DNA of 64,000 nucleotides from Flavobacterium psychroterrae (GTDB lineage: Bacteria; Bacteroidota; Bacteroidia; Flavobacteriales; Flavobacteriaceae): contig NZ_JAGYVZ010000014.1 of NCBI RefSeq assembly GCF_018380615.1, forward strand, positions 1-64,000. The letters are read 5' to 3'. Below the pieces are notes generated by a model. That model saw only the letters and a list, made by a program, of their open reading frames with translations. It was not told where the DNA came from and did not search any database. The position numbers and the translations under genes were made by a program. Positions 28,044 to 38,271 of the stretch are shown one piece after another (position 1 is the first letter of the stretch; the number at the start of each line of letters is the position of its first letter).

Positions 28044-31000
28044 TTATTCTTCTAAACGAATGTCAAGTCCAAGACCTTTTAATTCATGCATTAATACATT
28101 GAATGATTCAGGTAATCCTGGTTCTGGCATAGACTCACCCTTAACGATAGCCTCGTAAGTTTTAGCTCTACCAATAACGTCATCCGACTTAACTGTCAAG
28201 ATTTCACGCAGTGTACTTGATGCTCCATAAGCTTCAAGTGCCCAAACCTCCATCTCTCCAAAACGCTGACCTCCAAATTGAGCTTTACCTCCAAGTGGTT
28301 GTTGAGTAATCAACGAGTATGGTCCGATAGAACGTGCGTGCATCTTATCATCAACCATGTGTCCTAATTTAAGCATGTAAATTACACCCACAGTCGCTGC
28401 TTGATGGAAACGCTCTCCAGTACCACCATCATAAAGATAAGTATGTCCGAAACGTGGTACTCCAGCCTCATCAGTTAATTCATTAATTTGATCTAGTGAA
28501 GCACCATCAAAAATTGGAGTAGCAAATTTTCTACCTAAATTTTGTCCAGCCCATCCAAGAACAGTTTCATAAATCTGACCAATGTTCATACGTGAAGGTA
28601 CCCCAAGTGGATTCAATACGATATCAACCGGTGTTCCGTCTTCAAGGAAAGGCATATCTTCATGACGAACGATTCTTGCAACAATACCTTTGTTACCGTG
28701 ACGTCCTGCCATTTTATCCCCTACTTTCAACTTACGTTTTTTAGCAATATAAATTTTCGCCAATTTCAAGATTCCAGATGGTAATTCATCACCAACTGTA
28801 ATAGTGAATTTTTCTCTTCTTAAAGATCCTTGTAAGTCGTTCAGCTTAATTTTATAGTTATGAATTAAATCATTAACCATTTTATTTGTAGCGTCATCAG
28901 CAACCCATTGACCTTTGCTTAAGTGAGCAAAATCTTCTACTGCGTAAAGCATTTTTTGAGTATATTTTTTACCTTTTGGTAAAACTTCTTCACCCAAATC
29001 ATTCATTACACCTTGAGATGTTTTTCCGTTAACGATCAGGAACAATTTCTCAACCAATCTGTCTTTTAATTCAACAAATTTAGTTTCGAATTCCATTTCT
29101 AAAGCGCCTAAAGCATCTTTATCCTGAGTACGTTTACGTTTATCTTTTACGGCTCTTGCAAATAATTTTTTGTCAAGAACTACACCGTGTAAAGATGGAG
29201 AAGCTTTTAATGAAGCGTCTTTTACATCACCTGCTTTATCCCCGAAGATTGCACGAAGCAATTTCTCTTCCGGAGTAGGATCTGATTCTCCCTTTGGTGT
29301 AATTTTTCCGATTAGAATGTCGCCAGGTTTAACCTCTGCTCCAATTCTGATCATACCGTTTTCATCCAAATCTTTAGTAGCTTCTTCAGAAACGTTAGGA
29401 ATATCGTTTGTTAACTCTTCATTTCCTAACTTAGTATCTCTAACCTCTAATGAATAATCATCAACGTGGATAGAAGTAAAAATATCATCACGAACTACTT
29501 TTTCAGAAATTACAATCGCATCCTCAAAGTTATACCCTTTCCATGGCATGAACGCAACTTTTAAGTTTCTACCTAAAGCTAATTCACCATTTTGAGTAGC
29601 ATATCCTTCTGATAATACTTGTCCAAGAATTACTCTGTCACCTTTTCTTACGATTGGTTTCAGGTTAATACTTGTTCCTTGATTGGTTTTTCTAAATTTA
29701 ATTAAGTTGTATGTTTTTTCATCAGCATCAAAACTAACCATTCTTTCTTCTTCAGTACGGTCGTATTTGATAGTAATGATGTTAGCATCAACATATTCTA
29801 CAGTTCCATCTCCTTCAGCATTAATCAATACTCTCGAATCTGAAGCTACTTGACGCTCTAAACCTGTACCAACAATTGGTGCTTCCGGACGGATCAAAGG
29901 AACCGCCTGACGCATCATGTTAGATCCCATCAAGGCTCTATTCGCATCATCATGTTCCAGGAAAGGAATTAATGAAGCCGAAATCGAAGCAATCTGGTTA
30001 GGAGCAACGTCTGTATAATGTACTGCAGAAGGTTCAACAACCGGGAAGTCACCTTCCTCACGCGCAATTACATTACTAGCTGTAATTTTACCTGTTGCAT
30101 CCATTTCAATGTTTGCCTGAGCAATCATTTTTCCTTCTTCTTCTTCAGCACTTAAATAGATAGGTGTACTTACTAAATCAACTACACCATCTGTAACTTT
30201 ACGGTAAGGAGTTTCGATGAAACCCATTCCGTTAACTTTTGCATAAACACCAAGAGATGAAATCAAACCAATGTTTGGTCCCTCTGGAGTTTCAATCGGA
30301 CATAAACGACCATAGTGTGTATAGTGAACGTCACGAACCTCAAAACCAGCTCTCTCTCTCGAAAGTCCACCAGGTCCAAGTGCAGATAATCTTCTCTTGT
30401 GTGTAATCTCAGCTAGTGGATTCGTTTGATCCATAAATTGAGATAACTGGTTAGTACCAAAGAAAGAGTTGATAACTGATGATAATGTTTTAGCATTAAT
30501 CAAATCAATTGGTGTAAACACCTCGTTATCTCTAACGTTCATTCTCTCACGGATAGTTCTAGCCATACGTGCTAAACCAACACCGAATTGTTGAGACAAT
30601 TGTTCTCCAACTGTTCTAACACGACGATTTGATAAGTGATCAATATCATCAATCTCAGCTTTAGAGTTAATTAATTCGATCAAATATTTTACAATGGTAA
30701 TGATATCTTCTTTGGTAAGCACTTGCTTTTCCATTGGGATATCTAAACCAAGTTTTTTGTTCATTCTATAACGACCAACTTCACCTAAGTTATAACGTTG
30801 ATCAGAGAAGAACAATTTATCTATAATACCACGAGCAGTTTCCTCATCAGGCGGTTCAGCGTTACGCAACTGACGGTAAATATGCTCTACAGCTTCTTTT
30901 TCAGAGTTTGTTGGATCTTTTTGTAACGTATTGTGAATAATACCATAGTCTGCCTGGTTATTATCTTCTTTATGTAACAAAATAGATTTAACGTTTGAAT

Positions 31001-31859
31001 CGATGATTTCTTCAACATTATCTTTGTCGATAATTGTATCTCTATCAAGGATGATTTCGTTACGTTCGATAGAAACTACTTCACCAGTATCTTCATCAAC
31101 GAAATCCTCGTGCCAAGTGTTCAATACACGTGCAGCAAGTCTTCTTCCAATATATTTTTTAATACCAGTTTTGGAAACTTTAATTTCTTCAGCAAGATCA
31201 AAAATCTCAAGGATATCCTTATCTCTTTCGAATCCAATTGCACGGAATAAAGTTGTAACCGGTAATTTTTTCTTTCTATCGATATAAGCATACATTACGC
31301 TGTTGATATCTGTAGAAAATTCTATCCAGGATCCTTTAAAAGGAATTACTCTGGCAGAATAAAGTTTTGTTCCATTTGCGTGGAATGATTGTCCAAAGAA
31401 AACCCCAGGAGAACGGTGTAGTTGAGATACTACCACACGCTCAGCACCATTGATAACAAAAGTACCGCTTGGAGTCATATAAGGTATTGTTCCAAGATAT
31501 ACATCTTGTACAATAGTTTCAAAATCTTCGTGTTCTGGATCTGTACAGTATAGTTTTAACCTGGCTTTTAAAGGCACACTATAAGTAAGACCTCTCTCTA
31601 TACATTCTTGAATTGTATAACGTGGTGGATCAACAAAATAATCTAGGAACTCCAATACAAAGTTATTTCTTGTATCTGTAATTGGAAAGTTTTCCATGAA
31701 GGTGTTGTACAACCCTTCGTTGCCTCTTTCGTCAGATTTAGTTTCTAATTGAAAAAAATCTTTAAAAGATTTAACCTGAACATCTAGAAAATCCGGATAG
31801 TCAGGAATATTTTTTGTAGAGGCAAAATTCAATCTTTCAGTCTGATTTGTTATCATCAA
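28044..31859 (-). CDS. rpoB: DNA-directed RNA polymerase subunit beta
   Basis: The 1271-aa protein shows the rifampicin-pocket region ([30 protein letters not shown]) with the wild-type Asp, His and Ser at the classical resistance positions. It also has the [10 protein letters not shown] segment of the active site and a C-terminal GLDIRLEE. It is preceded by rplL with an attenuator-like hairpin in between and followed by rpoC. Confidence 0.98.
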   Translation of the reverse strand: MMITNQTERLNFASTKNIPDYPDFLDVQVKSFKDFFQLETKSDERGNEGLYNTFMENFPITDTRNNFVLEFLDYFVDPPRYTIQECIERGLTYSVPLKARLKLYCTDPEHEDFETIVQDVYLGTIPYMTPSGTFVINGAERVVVSQLHRSPGVFFGQSFHANGTKLYSARVIPFKGSWIEFSTDINSVMYAYIDRKKKLPVTTLFRAIGFERDKDILEIFDLAEEIKVSKTGIKKYIGRRLAARVLNTWHEDFVDEDTGEVVSIERNEIILDRDTIIDKDNVEEIIDSNVKSILLHKEDNNQADYGIIHNTLQKDPTNSEKEAVEHIYRQLRNAEPPDEETARGIIDKLFFSDQRYNLGEVGRYRMNKKLGLDIPMEKQVLTKEDIITIVKYLIELINSKAEIDDIDHLSNRRVRTVGEQLSQQFGVGLARMARTIRERMNVRDNEVFTPIDLINAKTLSSVINSFFGTNQLSQFMDQTNPLAEITHKRRLSALGPGGLSRERAGFEVRDVHYTHYGRLCPIETPEGPNIGLISSLGVYAKVNGMGFIETPYRKVTDGVVDLVSTPIYLSAEEEEGKMIAQANIEMDATGKITASNVIAREEGDFPVVEPSAVHYTDVAPNQIASISASLIPFLEHDDANRALMGSNMMRQAVPLIRPEAPIVGTGLERQVASDSRVLINAEGDGTVEYVDANIITIKYDRTEEERMVSFDADEKTYNLIKFRKTNQGTSINLKPIVRKGDRVILGQVLSEGYATQNGELALGRNLKVAFMPWKGYNFEDAIVISEKVVRDDIFTSIHVDDYSLEVRDTKLGNEELTNDIPNVSEEATKDLDENGMIRIGAEVKPGDILIGKITPKGESDPTPEEKLLRAIFGDKAGDVKDASLKASPSLHGVVLDKKLFARAVKDKRKRTQDKDALGALEMEFETKFVELKDRLVEKLFLIVNGKTSQGVMNDLGEEVLPKGKKYTQKMLYAVEDFAHLSKGQWVADDATNKMVNDLIHNYKIKLNDLQGSLRREKFTITVGDELPSGILKLAKIYIAKKRKLKVGDKMAGRHGNKGIVARIVRHEDMPFLEDGTPVDIVLNPLGVPSRMNIGQIYETVLGWAGQNLGRKFATPIFDGASLDQINELTDEAGVPRFGHTYLYDGGTGERFHQAATVGVIYMLKLGHMVDDKMHARSIGPYSLITQQPLGGKAQFGGQRFGEMEVWALEAYGASSTLREILTVKSDDVIGRAKTYEAIVKGESMPEPGLPESFNVLMHELKGLGLDIRLEE

Positions 31860-32059
31860 TGGACAAAATTTTGATTAAAAAAAAGTAGTTTTTTGTGTAA
31901 AAACACATTGTCTAATTTATACCTTCTTTTTATAATCAATACATCTTTAAAAATAACCGGGTAAAATTGGTCAATTTTTTTTCTTCGTATTGATCAAAAA
32001 CTTTTTCGTATTTTAAACTATTTGATAATAAAACTTGATATATTTTATTATACGAAAAA

Positions 32060-32095
32060 TGGTTTAGGTCATGAGTTACCTCAAGACCTAAACCT
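32060..32095 (-). promoter_or_regulatory. Attenuator-like hairpin between rplL and rpoB
   Basis: Minus strand: GGTTTAGGTC pairs perfectly with GACCTAAACC (32085-32094 and 32061-32070). An inner TGAG/CTCA stem is capped by a GTAA tetraloop. The tail is ATTTTTCG, only five Ts, so it could be a partial terminator. It starts 23 nt after the rplL stop. In E. coli an attenuator lies at the same place and lowers rpoBC relative to ribosomal proteins. Confidence 0.65.
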
Positions 32096-32116
32096 AGTTC
32101 TTAAAACTGATTAAAC

Positions 32117-32488
32117 TTATTTAAGTTCAACTACAGCTCCAGCTTCTTCTAATGATTTTTTAAGACCTTCAGCCTCTTCTTTAGAAACACCTTCTTTAAC
32201 GTTACTTGGAGCACCGTCAACTACATCTTTAGCTTCTTTCAAACCTAAACCTGTAAGTTCTTTAACTAATTTTACAACTGCTAATTTAGAAGCACCAGCT
32301 TCTTTTAATACAACTGTAAATTCAGTTTGTGCTTCTTCAGCAGCACCTTCTCCACCACCAGCAGCAACTACAACAGCTGCAGCAGCAGGCTCGATACCAT
32401 ACTCGTCTTTTAATATTGTTGCTAATTCGTTAACTTCTTTAACTGTTAAGTTAACTAATTGTTCTGCGAATTGTTTCAAATCTGCCAT
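32117..32488 (-). CDS. rplL: 50S ribosomal protein L7/L12
   Basis: At 123 aa it has the L7/L12 layout: an N-terminal dimerisation helix, an Ala/Gly hinge ([19 protein letters not shown]) and the C-terminal factor-binding domain ([27 protein letters not shown]). It forms the ribosomal stalk with L10, encoded just upstream. Confidence 0.97.
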   Translation of the reverse strand: MADLKQFAEQLVNLTVKEVNELATILKDEYGIEPAAAAVVVAAGGGEGAAEEAQTEFTVVLKEAGASKLAVVKLVKELTGLGLKEAKDVVDGAPSNVKEGVSKEEAEGLKKSLEEAGAVVELK

Positions 32489-32579
32489 TTTTTCTATCGT
32501 TTAAAATGATTTGTAAAATATAATTTATTTATTGTGCGCTATTTAAGCAGCAAGGAAATAAAATTCCCTGCATTTGTTA

Positions 32580-33086
32580 TTATGCTTCAGTCTCAGCCTC
32601 TTCGCTTTTTGCGAATTGGTTTTGTAAAGCAGAGATAACTCTTTGTGCTGGTGATTGCAATAATCCAATAAGTTCTCCAAGAAGTTCTTCTTTAGATTTA
32701 ATAGTTGCTAATGCATCTAATTGATCATCTCCAATATAAATTTCAGAATTAATGTAAGCTCCTTTTAATACAGGTTTAGCCGATTTTTTTCTGAAATCTT
32801 TAATTATTTTTCCAGGTGCATTTGCAACATCTGAAATAAATATAGCACTATTACCAGTCAATACTGAAGGTAAATCACCATAGTCATTAGCAGAAGCTTC
32901 CATTGCTTTTGCAAGCAAAGTATTTTTTACAACCTCTAATTTAATACCTGCTTTGTAACAAGCTCTTCTCAAGTTTGAAGTCGTTTCTGCGTTTAATCCA
33001 GAAATATCAGATACATAAATAATATTTGTACCAGCTAACTGTGCAGTTAAATCTTCAATCGCGATTGATTTTTCTTCTCTAGTCAT
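32580..33086 (-). CDS. rplJ: 50S ribosomal protein L10
   Basis: 168 aa; MTREEKSIAIEDLTAQL start, NLRRACYKAGIKLEVVKNTL core, and a C-terminal acidic helix that binds L7/L12 dimers. A hairpin (GCAGGGAA / TTTCCTTGC, about 32549-32574) lies in the 91-bp gap to rplL. Confidence 0.96.
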   Translation of the reverse strand: MTREEKSIAIEDLTAQLAGTNIIYVSDISGLNAETTSNLRRACYKAGIKLEVVKNTLLAKAMEASANDYGDLPSVLTGNSAIFISDVANAPGKIIKDFRKKSAKPVLKGAYINSEIYIGDDQLDALATIKSKEELLGELIGLLQSPAQRVISALQNQFAKSEEAETEA

Positions 33087-33108
33087 ACTAAAAATTATTA
33101 ACTACCAA

Positions 33109-33798
33109 TTATACTGCTTTAGGGTCCAATGCAATTGCAGGACTCATAGTGCTTGTAAGGTGAATACCTTTAATGTAGGTACCTTTAGCAGCAGTTGGTT
33201 TAAGTTTGATTAATGTTTGAATAATTTCGTGTGCATTGTCATAAATTTGCTCAGCTCCAAAAGAAACTTTACCAATTCCTGCATGTACGATACCAGTTTT
33301 ATCAACTTTAAAGTCAATTTTACCAGCTTTAACCTCTGCAACAGCTTTTGCAACATCCATAGTTACAGTACCTGTCTTAGGGTTTGGCATTAAACCTCTA
33401 GGTCCTAAAATACGACCTAATGGACCTAATTTACCCATAACAGCTGGCATAGTGATGATAACATCAACATCTGTCCAACCATCTTTAATTTTTTGTAAGT
33501 AATCGTCAAGACCTACATAATCAGCTCCAGCAGCTAAAGCTTCTGCTTCTTTATCTGGAGTAACTAATGCTAATACTTTAACGTCTTTACCTGTTCCGTG
33601 AGGTAATGTAACCACACCTCTAACCATTTGATTCGCTTTTCTTGGATCTACACCCAAACGAACTGCGATATCAACAGACTCATCAAATTTTGCAGAAGCT
33701 ATAACTTTAATTAATGCAGCTGCATCTTTTAAAGAGTATAGTTTATTCTTTTCAATTTTTGAAGCAGCCTCTTTTTGCTTTTTTGTTAATTTTGCCAT
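33109..33798 (-). CDS. rplA: 50S ribosomal protein L1
   Basis: 229 aa, with [24 protein letters not shown] and the [14 protein letters not shown] end typical of L1. It binds 23S rRNA at the E-site stalk and in many bacteria also represses its own operon. It lies 13 bp after rplK and 22 bp before rplJ. Confidence 0.97.
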   Translation of the reverse strand: MAKLTKKQKEAASKIEKNKLYSLKDAAALIKVIASAKFDESVDIAVRLGVDPRKANQMVRGVVTLPHGTGKDVKVLALVTPDKEAEALAAGADYVGLDDYLQKIKDGWTDVDVIITMPAVMGKLGPLGRILGPRGLMPNPKTGTVTMDVAKAVAEVKAGKIDFKVDKTGIVHAGIGKVSFGAEQIYDNAHEIIQTLIKLKPTAAKGTYIKGIHLTSTMSPAIALDPKAV

Positions 33799-33811
33799 TT
33801 CTTTCTCTTAA

Positions 33812-34249
33812 TTAAAAAGGAGCATCTCCTGATACAGTTATACCCATAGATCTAGCAGTTCCAGCGATCATGCTCATTGCAGATTCGATTGTGAATGCAT
33901 TTAAATCTACCATTTTATCTTCAGCAATTGCTTTGATAACGTCCCAAGTAACGCTAGCTACTTTTTTACGATTTGGTTCACCTGATCCAGACTTTAGCTT
34001 TGCAGCTTCCAATAATTGGACAGCAGCCGGAGGAGTTTTTACAACAAAATCAAATGATTTGTCTTTATACACAGTAATTTGCACTGGGCATATTTTGCCA
34101 GGTTTATCTTGTGTTCTAGCATTGAACTGCTTACAGAACTCCATGATATTAACCCCAGCAGCTCCTAAAGCAGGTCCAACCGGTGGCGATGGATTCGCAG
34201 CACCTCCCTTAACTTGTAGTTTAACTACCTTACTAATTTCTTTAGCCAT
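33812..34249 (-). CDS. rplK: 50S ribosomal protein L11
   Basis: 145 aa with the L11 signature [17 protein letters not shown] and the C-terminal SMGITVSG end. It binds the GTPase-associated centre of 23S rRNA. A short hairpin (ACCATAATC / GATTATAGTGGT, 34267-34297) lies in the 67-bp gap after nusG. Confidence 0.97.
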   Translation of the reverse strand: MAKEISKVVKLQVKGGAANPSPPVGPALGAAGVNIMEFCKQFNARTQDKPGKICPVQITVYKDKSFDFVVKTPPAAVQLLEAAKLKSGSGEPNRKKVASVTWDVIKAIAEDKMVDLNAFTIESAMSMIAGTARSMGITVSGDAPF

Positions 34250-34316
34250 TTTTTAAAAAATTTAACACCATAATCATTGGAAGCGATTATAGTGGTTATT
34301 ATAGATGTAACAAAAA

Positions 34317-34871
34317 TTATACTTTTTCAACTTGCATAAAACTCAATTCTAATGGAGTTTTTCTTCCGAAAATCTTAACCATTACTTCAAGTTTACGCTT
34401 TTCATCATTGATTTTTTCAACCGTTCCGTTAAAACCATTAAAAGGACCGTCGATCACTTTTATAGTTTCACCTAAACTGAAAGGAATAGCACGAGTATCA
34501 GTATTAACAGCTAACTCATCCACTTTACCTAACATACGATTTACTTCAGAAAGTCTCAAAGGAACAGGTTCCCCACCTTTGATCTCCCCCAAAAATCCAA
34601 TTACACTAGTAATTGATTTAATAATATGAGGTATCTCACCAACCAAGTTAGCTTCGATCATAACATATCCAGGGAAATAAACTTTATCCTTAGACATTTT
34701 CTTTCCTTCTTTTACAGTAACTACTTTTTCTGTAGGCACTAAAACTTGGGAAACGTAATCACCCATACCTAGTCTGGCAATCTCAGTTTCGATGTAAGCT
34801 TTGACTTTATTCTCTTGTCCGCTTACAGCTCTAACTACGTACCATTTTTTCACATTATTATCTGCCATCAC
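34317..34871 (-). CDS. nusG: Transcription termination/antitermination factor NusG
   Basis: 184 aa: an N-terminal NGN domain (KKWYVVRAVSGQENKV, FPGYVMIEA) and a C-terminal KOW domain (IDGPFNGFNGTVEKIN). It tracks with RNA polymerase and couples it to ribosomes or Rho. It follows secE by 7 bp. The start could be the second Met (MADNN). Confidence 0.97.
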   Translation of the reverse strand: MMADNNVKKWYVVRAVSGQENKVKAYIETEIARLGMGDYVSQVLVPTEKVVTVKEGKKMSKDKVYFPGYVMIEANLVGEIPHIIKSITSVIGFLGEIKGGEPVPLRLSEVNRMLGKVDELAVNTDTRAIPFSLGETIKVIDGPFNGFNGTVEKINDEKRKLEVMVKIFGRKTPLELSFMQVEKV

Positions 34872-34878
34872 AAAAAAT

Positions 34879-35076
34879 TTATCCTTTTAACCAGTTAAAA
34901 AATCCAGCCAAAGCTTTTGCAAAAAATTCGTCTACTCCCCATGTTGCCAAGGCGAATAAAACTGAAAATACAGCCACAACAATTGTCAATTTTTGAACCT
35001 CAGCCCAAGCAGGCCAAGTAACATTTGACTTTAACTCTTCGAAAGCCTCTGATAAATAATTCGTAACTTTTGTCAT
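34879..35076 (-). CDS. secE: Preprotein translocase subunit SecE
   Basis: 65 aa with the conserved amphipathic helix (LSEAFEELKSNVTWPAWAEV) and one transmembrane helix (TIVVAVFSVLFALATWGVD). It clamps SecY in the inner membrane. The gene sits between tRNA-Trp and nusG, the usual Bacteroidota order. Confidence 0.96.
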   Translation of the reverse strand: MTKVTNYLSEAFEELKSNVTWPAWAEVQKLTIVVAVFSVLFALATWGVDEFFAKALAGFFNWLKG

Positions 35077-35094
35077 TTGATATATTTTTTATTG

Positions 35095-35165
35095 CACGGG
35101 CGGAGGGATTCGAACCCCCATCAACGGTTTTGGAGACCGCTATTCTACCCTTGAACTACGCCCGT
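35095..35165 (-). tRNA. tRNA-Trp (CCA)
   Basis: The minus strand folds as a cloverleaf with acceptor ACGGGCG/CGCCCGT, anticodon loop CTCCAAA (anticodon CCA) and T-arm GGTTCGAATCC. The 3' CCA is not encoded. It lies between tuf and secE. Confidence 0.97.
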
Positions 35166-35168
35166 AAT

Positions 35169-35208
35169 TAAAGCCAGTGATTTCAGTTAAGAAAACCAAC
35201 TGGCTTTT
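35169..35208 (-). terminator. Weak hairpin after tuf
   Basis: AAAGCCAGT (35170-35178) and ACTGGCTTT (35199-35207) form a 9-bp stem with poor T run (TTTAATT). It may partly terminate or help process the tuf/tRNA-Trp transcript. Confidence 0.4.
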
Positions 35209-35223
35209 ATAATTTTTATAGGA

Positions 35224-36411
35224 TTATCCTACGATTTCAGTCACCTGACCTGCTCCTACTGTTCTACCACCTTCACGGATAGCGAAACGTAAACCTACGC
35301 TCATTGCGATTGGGCTTAATAAAGCAACATTGATAGTCAAGTTATCTCCTGGCATTACCATCTCTACTCCTTCTGGTAAAGTAATAACCCCTGTTACGTC
35401 AGTTGTACGTACGTAGAACTGTGGACGGTAGTTATTATGGAATGGAGTATGACGTCCACCTTCTTCTTTTTTCAAGATATAAACCTCAGCTTTGAAAGTA
35501 GCGTGTGGTTTTACTGATCCTGGCTTAATGATAACCATTCCTCTTTTGATAGATTCTTTATCAACACCTCTTAACAACAAACCTACGTTATCTCCAGCTT
35601 CTCCTCTGTCAAGGATTTTACGGAACATCTCAACTCCTGTAATAGTAGAAGTTAATTTATCAGCTCCCATACCAATAATTTCAACAGCATCACCTGTATT
35701 AGCAATACCAGTTTCGATACGACCTGTAGCAACAGTTCCACGACCAGTAATTGTAAATACATCCTCAACTGGCATCAAGAATGGTTTTGCAGTATCACGA
35801 ACTGGCTCTTCGATCCAAGAATCTACAGCTTCCATCAATTCAATAATTTTAGGAACCCAAGCAGGATCATTATTCAATCCTCCTAAAGCAGAACCTTGAA
35901 CAACAGGACCATTATCTCCATCATATTCGTAGAAAGATAACAAATCTCTAATTTCCATTTCAACAAGCTCTAATAACTCAGCGTCATCAACCATGTCAAC
36001 TTTGTTCATGAAAACTACCATTCTAGGAATACCAACCTGGCGACCTAAAAGGATGTGCTCACGAGTTTGTGGCATTGGACCATCTGTAGCAGCAACTACT
36101 AAGATAGCTCCATCCATTTGAGCAGCACCAGTAACCATGTTCTTTACGTAATCCGCGTGACCTGGACAGTCAACGTGAGCGTAATGACGATTAGCTGTTT
36201 CATACTCTACGTGTGATGTATTAATAGTAATACCTCTTTCTTTCTCCTCTGGAGCGTTATCGATTTGATCAAAAGATTTTGCTTGACAGTAACCAGCATC
36301 AGACAATACTTTTGTAATTGCTGCAGTTAATGTAGTTTTTCCGTGATCCACGTGTCCAATTGTACCTATGTTTAAGTGCGGTTTGGAACGATTAAAATTC
36401 TCCTTTGCCAT
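35224..36411 (-). CDS. tuf: Elongation factor Tu
   Basis: 395 aa. G motifs [10 protein letters not shown] (residues 18-27), DCPGHADY and NKVD are present, and the C-terminal beta-barrel domain ends [11 protein letters not shown]. It carries aminoacyl-tRNA to the ribosome. It is preceded by three tRNA genes and followed by tRNA-Trp, probably one transcription unit. Confidence 0.98.
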   Translation of the reverse strand: MAKENFNRSKPHLNIGTIGHVDHGKTTLTAAITKVLSDAGYCQAKSFDQIDNAPEEKERGITINTSHVEYETANRHYAHVDCPGHADYVKNMVTGAAQMDGAILVVAATDGPMPQTREHILLGRQVGIPRMVVFMNKVDMVDDAELLELVEMEIRDLLSFYEYDGDNGPVVQGSALGGLNNDPAWVPKIIELMEAVDSWIEEPVRDTAKPFLMPVEDVFTITGRGTVATGRIETGIANTGDAVEIIGMGADKLTSTITGVEMFRKILDRGEAGDNVGLLLRGVDKESIKRGMVIIKPGSVKPHATFKAEVYILKKEEGGRHTPFHNNYRPQFYVRTTDVTGVITLPEGVEMVMPGDNLTINVALLSPIAMSVGLRFAIREGGRTVGAGQVTEIVG

Positions 36412-36466
36412 TTTACTTAATTTTTAATCTTAGTTATATATTAATTTTCAATTTCCTACTTACTTG

Positions 36467-36538
36467 AGCCAACTACGGGAATTGAACCCGTGACCTCTTC
36501 CTTACCAAGGAAGCACTCTACCTCTGAGCTAAGTCGGC
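36467..36538 (-). tRNA. tRNA-Thr (GGT)
   Basis: Acceptor GCCGACT/AGTTGGC, anticodon loop TTGGTAA (anticodon GGT), discriminator T. It lies 55 bp upstream of tuf. Confidence 0.96.
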
Positions 36539-36621
36539 AGAGAGTTCTGATTTAGATTGCATTTATAGATTTAGATTTAAAACCTGAAATCTACGCCCTA
36601 ACCTTAACTTCTTTTTTTTTG

Positions 36622-36702
36622 TGGGGAGAGCAGGATTCGAACCTGCGAAGTTCACACAGCAGATTTACAGTCTGCCCTCGTTGGCCGCTTGAGTATCTCC
36701 CC
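36622..36702 (-). tRNA. tRNA-Tyr (GTA)
   Basis: Acceptor GGGGAGA/TCTCCCC, anticodon loop CTGTAAA (anticodon GTA), and the long variable arm expected of bacterial tRNA-Tyr. Confidence 0.97.
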
Positions 36703-36754
36703 TTTTTTATCAATAATTGCATGAACAATTTCAAATCGCATTTGAAATATTTAG

Positions 36755-36828
36755 AGCCGGCGGAGGGACTCGAACCCACGACCTGCTGATTACAAATCAG
36801 CTGCTCTAGCCAACTGAGCTACGCTGGC
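36755..36828 (-). tRNA. tRNA-Thr (TGT)
   Basis: Anticodon loop TTTGTAA gives anticodon TGT. The acceptor stem is GCCAGCG against CGCCGGC, leaving an A4-C69 mismatch; the other six pairs are Watson-Crick. It is the first gene of the tRNA-tuf unit. Confidence 0.95.
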
Positions 36829-36837
36829 AATATCAAT

Positions 36838-36864
36838 AAAAAAGTCCGCTATTTCTAACGGACT
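36838..36864 (-). terminator. Terminator of hpf
   Basis: Minus strand: AGTCCGTTA, GAAA tetraloop, TAGCGGACT, then five Ts and A. The 9-bp stem (one G-T pair) lies 55 bp after the hpf stop, and the -7 box of the next promoter abuts it. Confidence 0.88.
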
Positions 36865-36865
36865 G

Positions 36866-36896
36866 CAAATGTAGCTATTTTATCTTTGAATCAAAA
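36866..36896 (-). promoter_or_regulatory. Promoter of the tRNA-Thr/Tyr/Thr-tuf unit
   Basis: Minus strand: TTG (36894-36896), a 20-bp spacer and TACATTTG (36866-36873). The expected start of transcription, near 36860, falls inside the upstream arm of the hpf terminator, so the new transcript would not contain the full hairpin. Confidence 0.6.
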
Positions 36897-36919
36897 CATT
36901 TTTTTAAAAAAATTTTCAA

Positions 36920-37222
36920 TTATATGTGTGCTCTTATTTTTTCTTTCCTTTTCACCAATACACGCTCTAAAGATTCTGCCGAAAGCTCAATAGCCTCTTC
37001 AAATGTTTTACATTGTTTTTTAACCAAAAAATCATCTCCAGGAACATTAATCTTTATCTCTACTGCCTTATTCTCCTTATCACTTGTTCTTTCGACTTTT
37101 AAAAAAATGTCGGCCGAGACAACCCGATCGTAATATTTTTCTAATTTATCCATTCTTTCCTGAATAAAATCTACCAATTTTCGGTCAACAGTAAAGTTAA
37201 CTGCATGAACATCTACCTTCAT
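36920..37222 (-). CDS. hpf: Ribosome hibernation-promoting factor (HPF/RaiA family)
   Basis: I place the start at ATG 37222 (MKVDVHAVNFTVD), giving 100 aa; the frame is open further upstream but homologues start here and xerC ends 34 bp before. The sequence has the short-form beta-alpha-beta-beta-beta-alpha pattern (VDVHAVNFTVDRKLVDFIQERMDKL, CKTFEEAIELSAESLERVLVKRK). It inactivates ribosomes in stationary phase by binding the decoding site. It is probably co-transcribed with xerC. Confidence 0.92.
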   Translation of the reverse strand: MKVDVHAVNFTVDRKLVDFIQERMDKLEKYYDRVVSADIFLKVERTSDKENKAVEIKINVPGDDFLVKKQCKTFEEAIELSAESLERVLVKRKEKIRAHI

Positions 37223-37256
37223 AATACAAATTTTAGGGTTAAACATTTCAGAATTA

Positions 37257-38150
37257 TTATTTATTTCTAGGATGCGCATTTGTATATACTTTTTTAAGCT
37301 CTGCTAAACTATTATGGGTATAAACTTGCGTAGACGCCAAACTTGAATGTCCTAATAATTCTTTAACTGAATTTAAATCTGCTCCTTTATTTAATAAGTG
37401 GGTCGCAAAAGTATGCCTGAGCACATGCGGACTTTTTTTTACTTTTTCAGAGACTTTACTAAAGTAAGAATTTATTAATCGATACACAAAAGATTCACTC
37501 AATTTTAACCCTTTTACAGAAATAAAAAAATAATCTTCATCAACTATCTTTTCAACAGAAGCTCTTTCCTTAAGATATAAATTAAATTGATCAGTAACAA
37601 TTGGCAGAACTGGAATAATACGCTCTTTATTTCTTTTCCCTAACACCTTAACAACATTTGACGACAAATCTACATTATACTTCATTAAATGTATTAACTC
37701 TGCCCTACGCATCCCTGTAGTGTAAAATAAATCTACAATTAACTTATTTCTTACTTCTTCAAAACCCGATGGATTCTCAAACTCCTGCATTAAATCTGTC
37801 AATTCTTTTTCTGAAAATGGAATCTGTACAATTTTAGGCGTTTTCAATGCCTTATGTTTCAACATTGGACTAACTTCAATTTGCTTTGTTTTTAATAGAA
37901 ATTTATAAAATGCTTTTAAAGAAGACATTTTTCTATTTATAGAAACATTGGAAATATCCTGATCAACAAGCGAAACAATCCAACTTCTAATCTGACTATA
38001 GTTTGCCATCTCTATATTTTCCTGTTCAAAATTATCCTTATTGAATATTTCGAAGAATAAAATATCATTTAAATAAGCATTAACTGTATGTGCTGAATAT
38101 TTTTTTTCGAGCTGAAGATAATCACGAAATGCTTCTTTATTTGATTTCAT
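37257..38150 (-). CDS. Tyrosine recombinase XerC/XerD family
   Basis: 297 aa. An N-terminal SAM-like core-binding domain (YLQLEKKYSAHTVNAYLND) is followed by the catalytic domain with Arg in TTGMRRAELIHL, the HVLRHTFATHLL box, LLGHSSLASTQVYTH and its Tyr nucleophile. It should resolve chromosome dimers at dif. Its place between rpsU and hpf is a conserved chromosomal neighbourhood, so this is housekeeping and not an integrative element. xerC or xerD cannot be told apart by sequence alone. Confidence 0.93.
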   Translation of the reverse strand: MKSNKEAFRDYLQLEKKYSAHTVNAYLNDILFFEIFNKDNFEQENIEMANYSQIRSWIVSLVDQDISNVSINRKMSSLKAFYKFLLKTKQIEVSPMLKHKALKTPKIVQIPFSEKELTDLMQEFENPSGFEEVRNKLIVDLFYTTGMRRAELIHLMKYNVDLSSNVVKVLGKRNKERIIPVLPIVTDQFNLYLKERASVEKIVDEDYFFISVKGLKLSESFVYRLINSYFSKVSEKVKKSPHVLRHTFATHLLNKGADLNSVKELLGHSSLASTQVYTHNSLAELKKVYTNAHPRNK

Positions 38151-38197
38151 AAGAATAAGTAATTTCTATTCTGCCTAATAGAGAATATTATTTACCT

Positions 38198-38205
38198 CAA
38201 AATTA
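38198..38205 (-). promoter_or_regulatory. Promoter -7 element of xerC-hpf
   Basis: Minus strand TAATTTTG, 47 bp before the xerC ATG. A TTTG lies 22 bp upstream (38228-38231), inside the rpsU terminator. Confidence 0.45.
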
Positions 38206-38212
38206 AGCATAA

Positions 38213-38247
38213 AAAAACCGTTAGTGTCAAATTTTGACAACTAACGG
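38213..38247 (-). terminator. Terminator of rpsU
   Basis: Minus strand ACCGTTAGT...ACTAACGGT stem with an inner GTCAAA/TTTGAC stem, then TTTTTTTA. Confidence 0.9.
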
Positions 38248-38271
38248 TAATTATTTTTGACAAGCTATATA

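Noticed and set aside
28044..31859. Rifampicin-resistance change in rpoB
   Set aside because: The classical Asp, His and Ser positions in the pocket are wild type.
36591..36779. 62-codon open frame on the minus strand
   Set aside because: It overlaps tRNA-Tyr and part of tRNA-Thr, which explain the sequence.
37257..38150. Tyrosine recombinase as evidence for an integrated element
   Set aside because: It sits in the conserved rpsU-xerC-hpf neighbourhood and has no attachment-site repeats or cargo.
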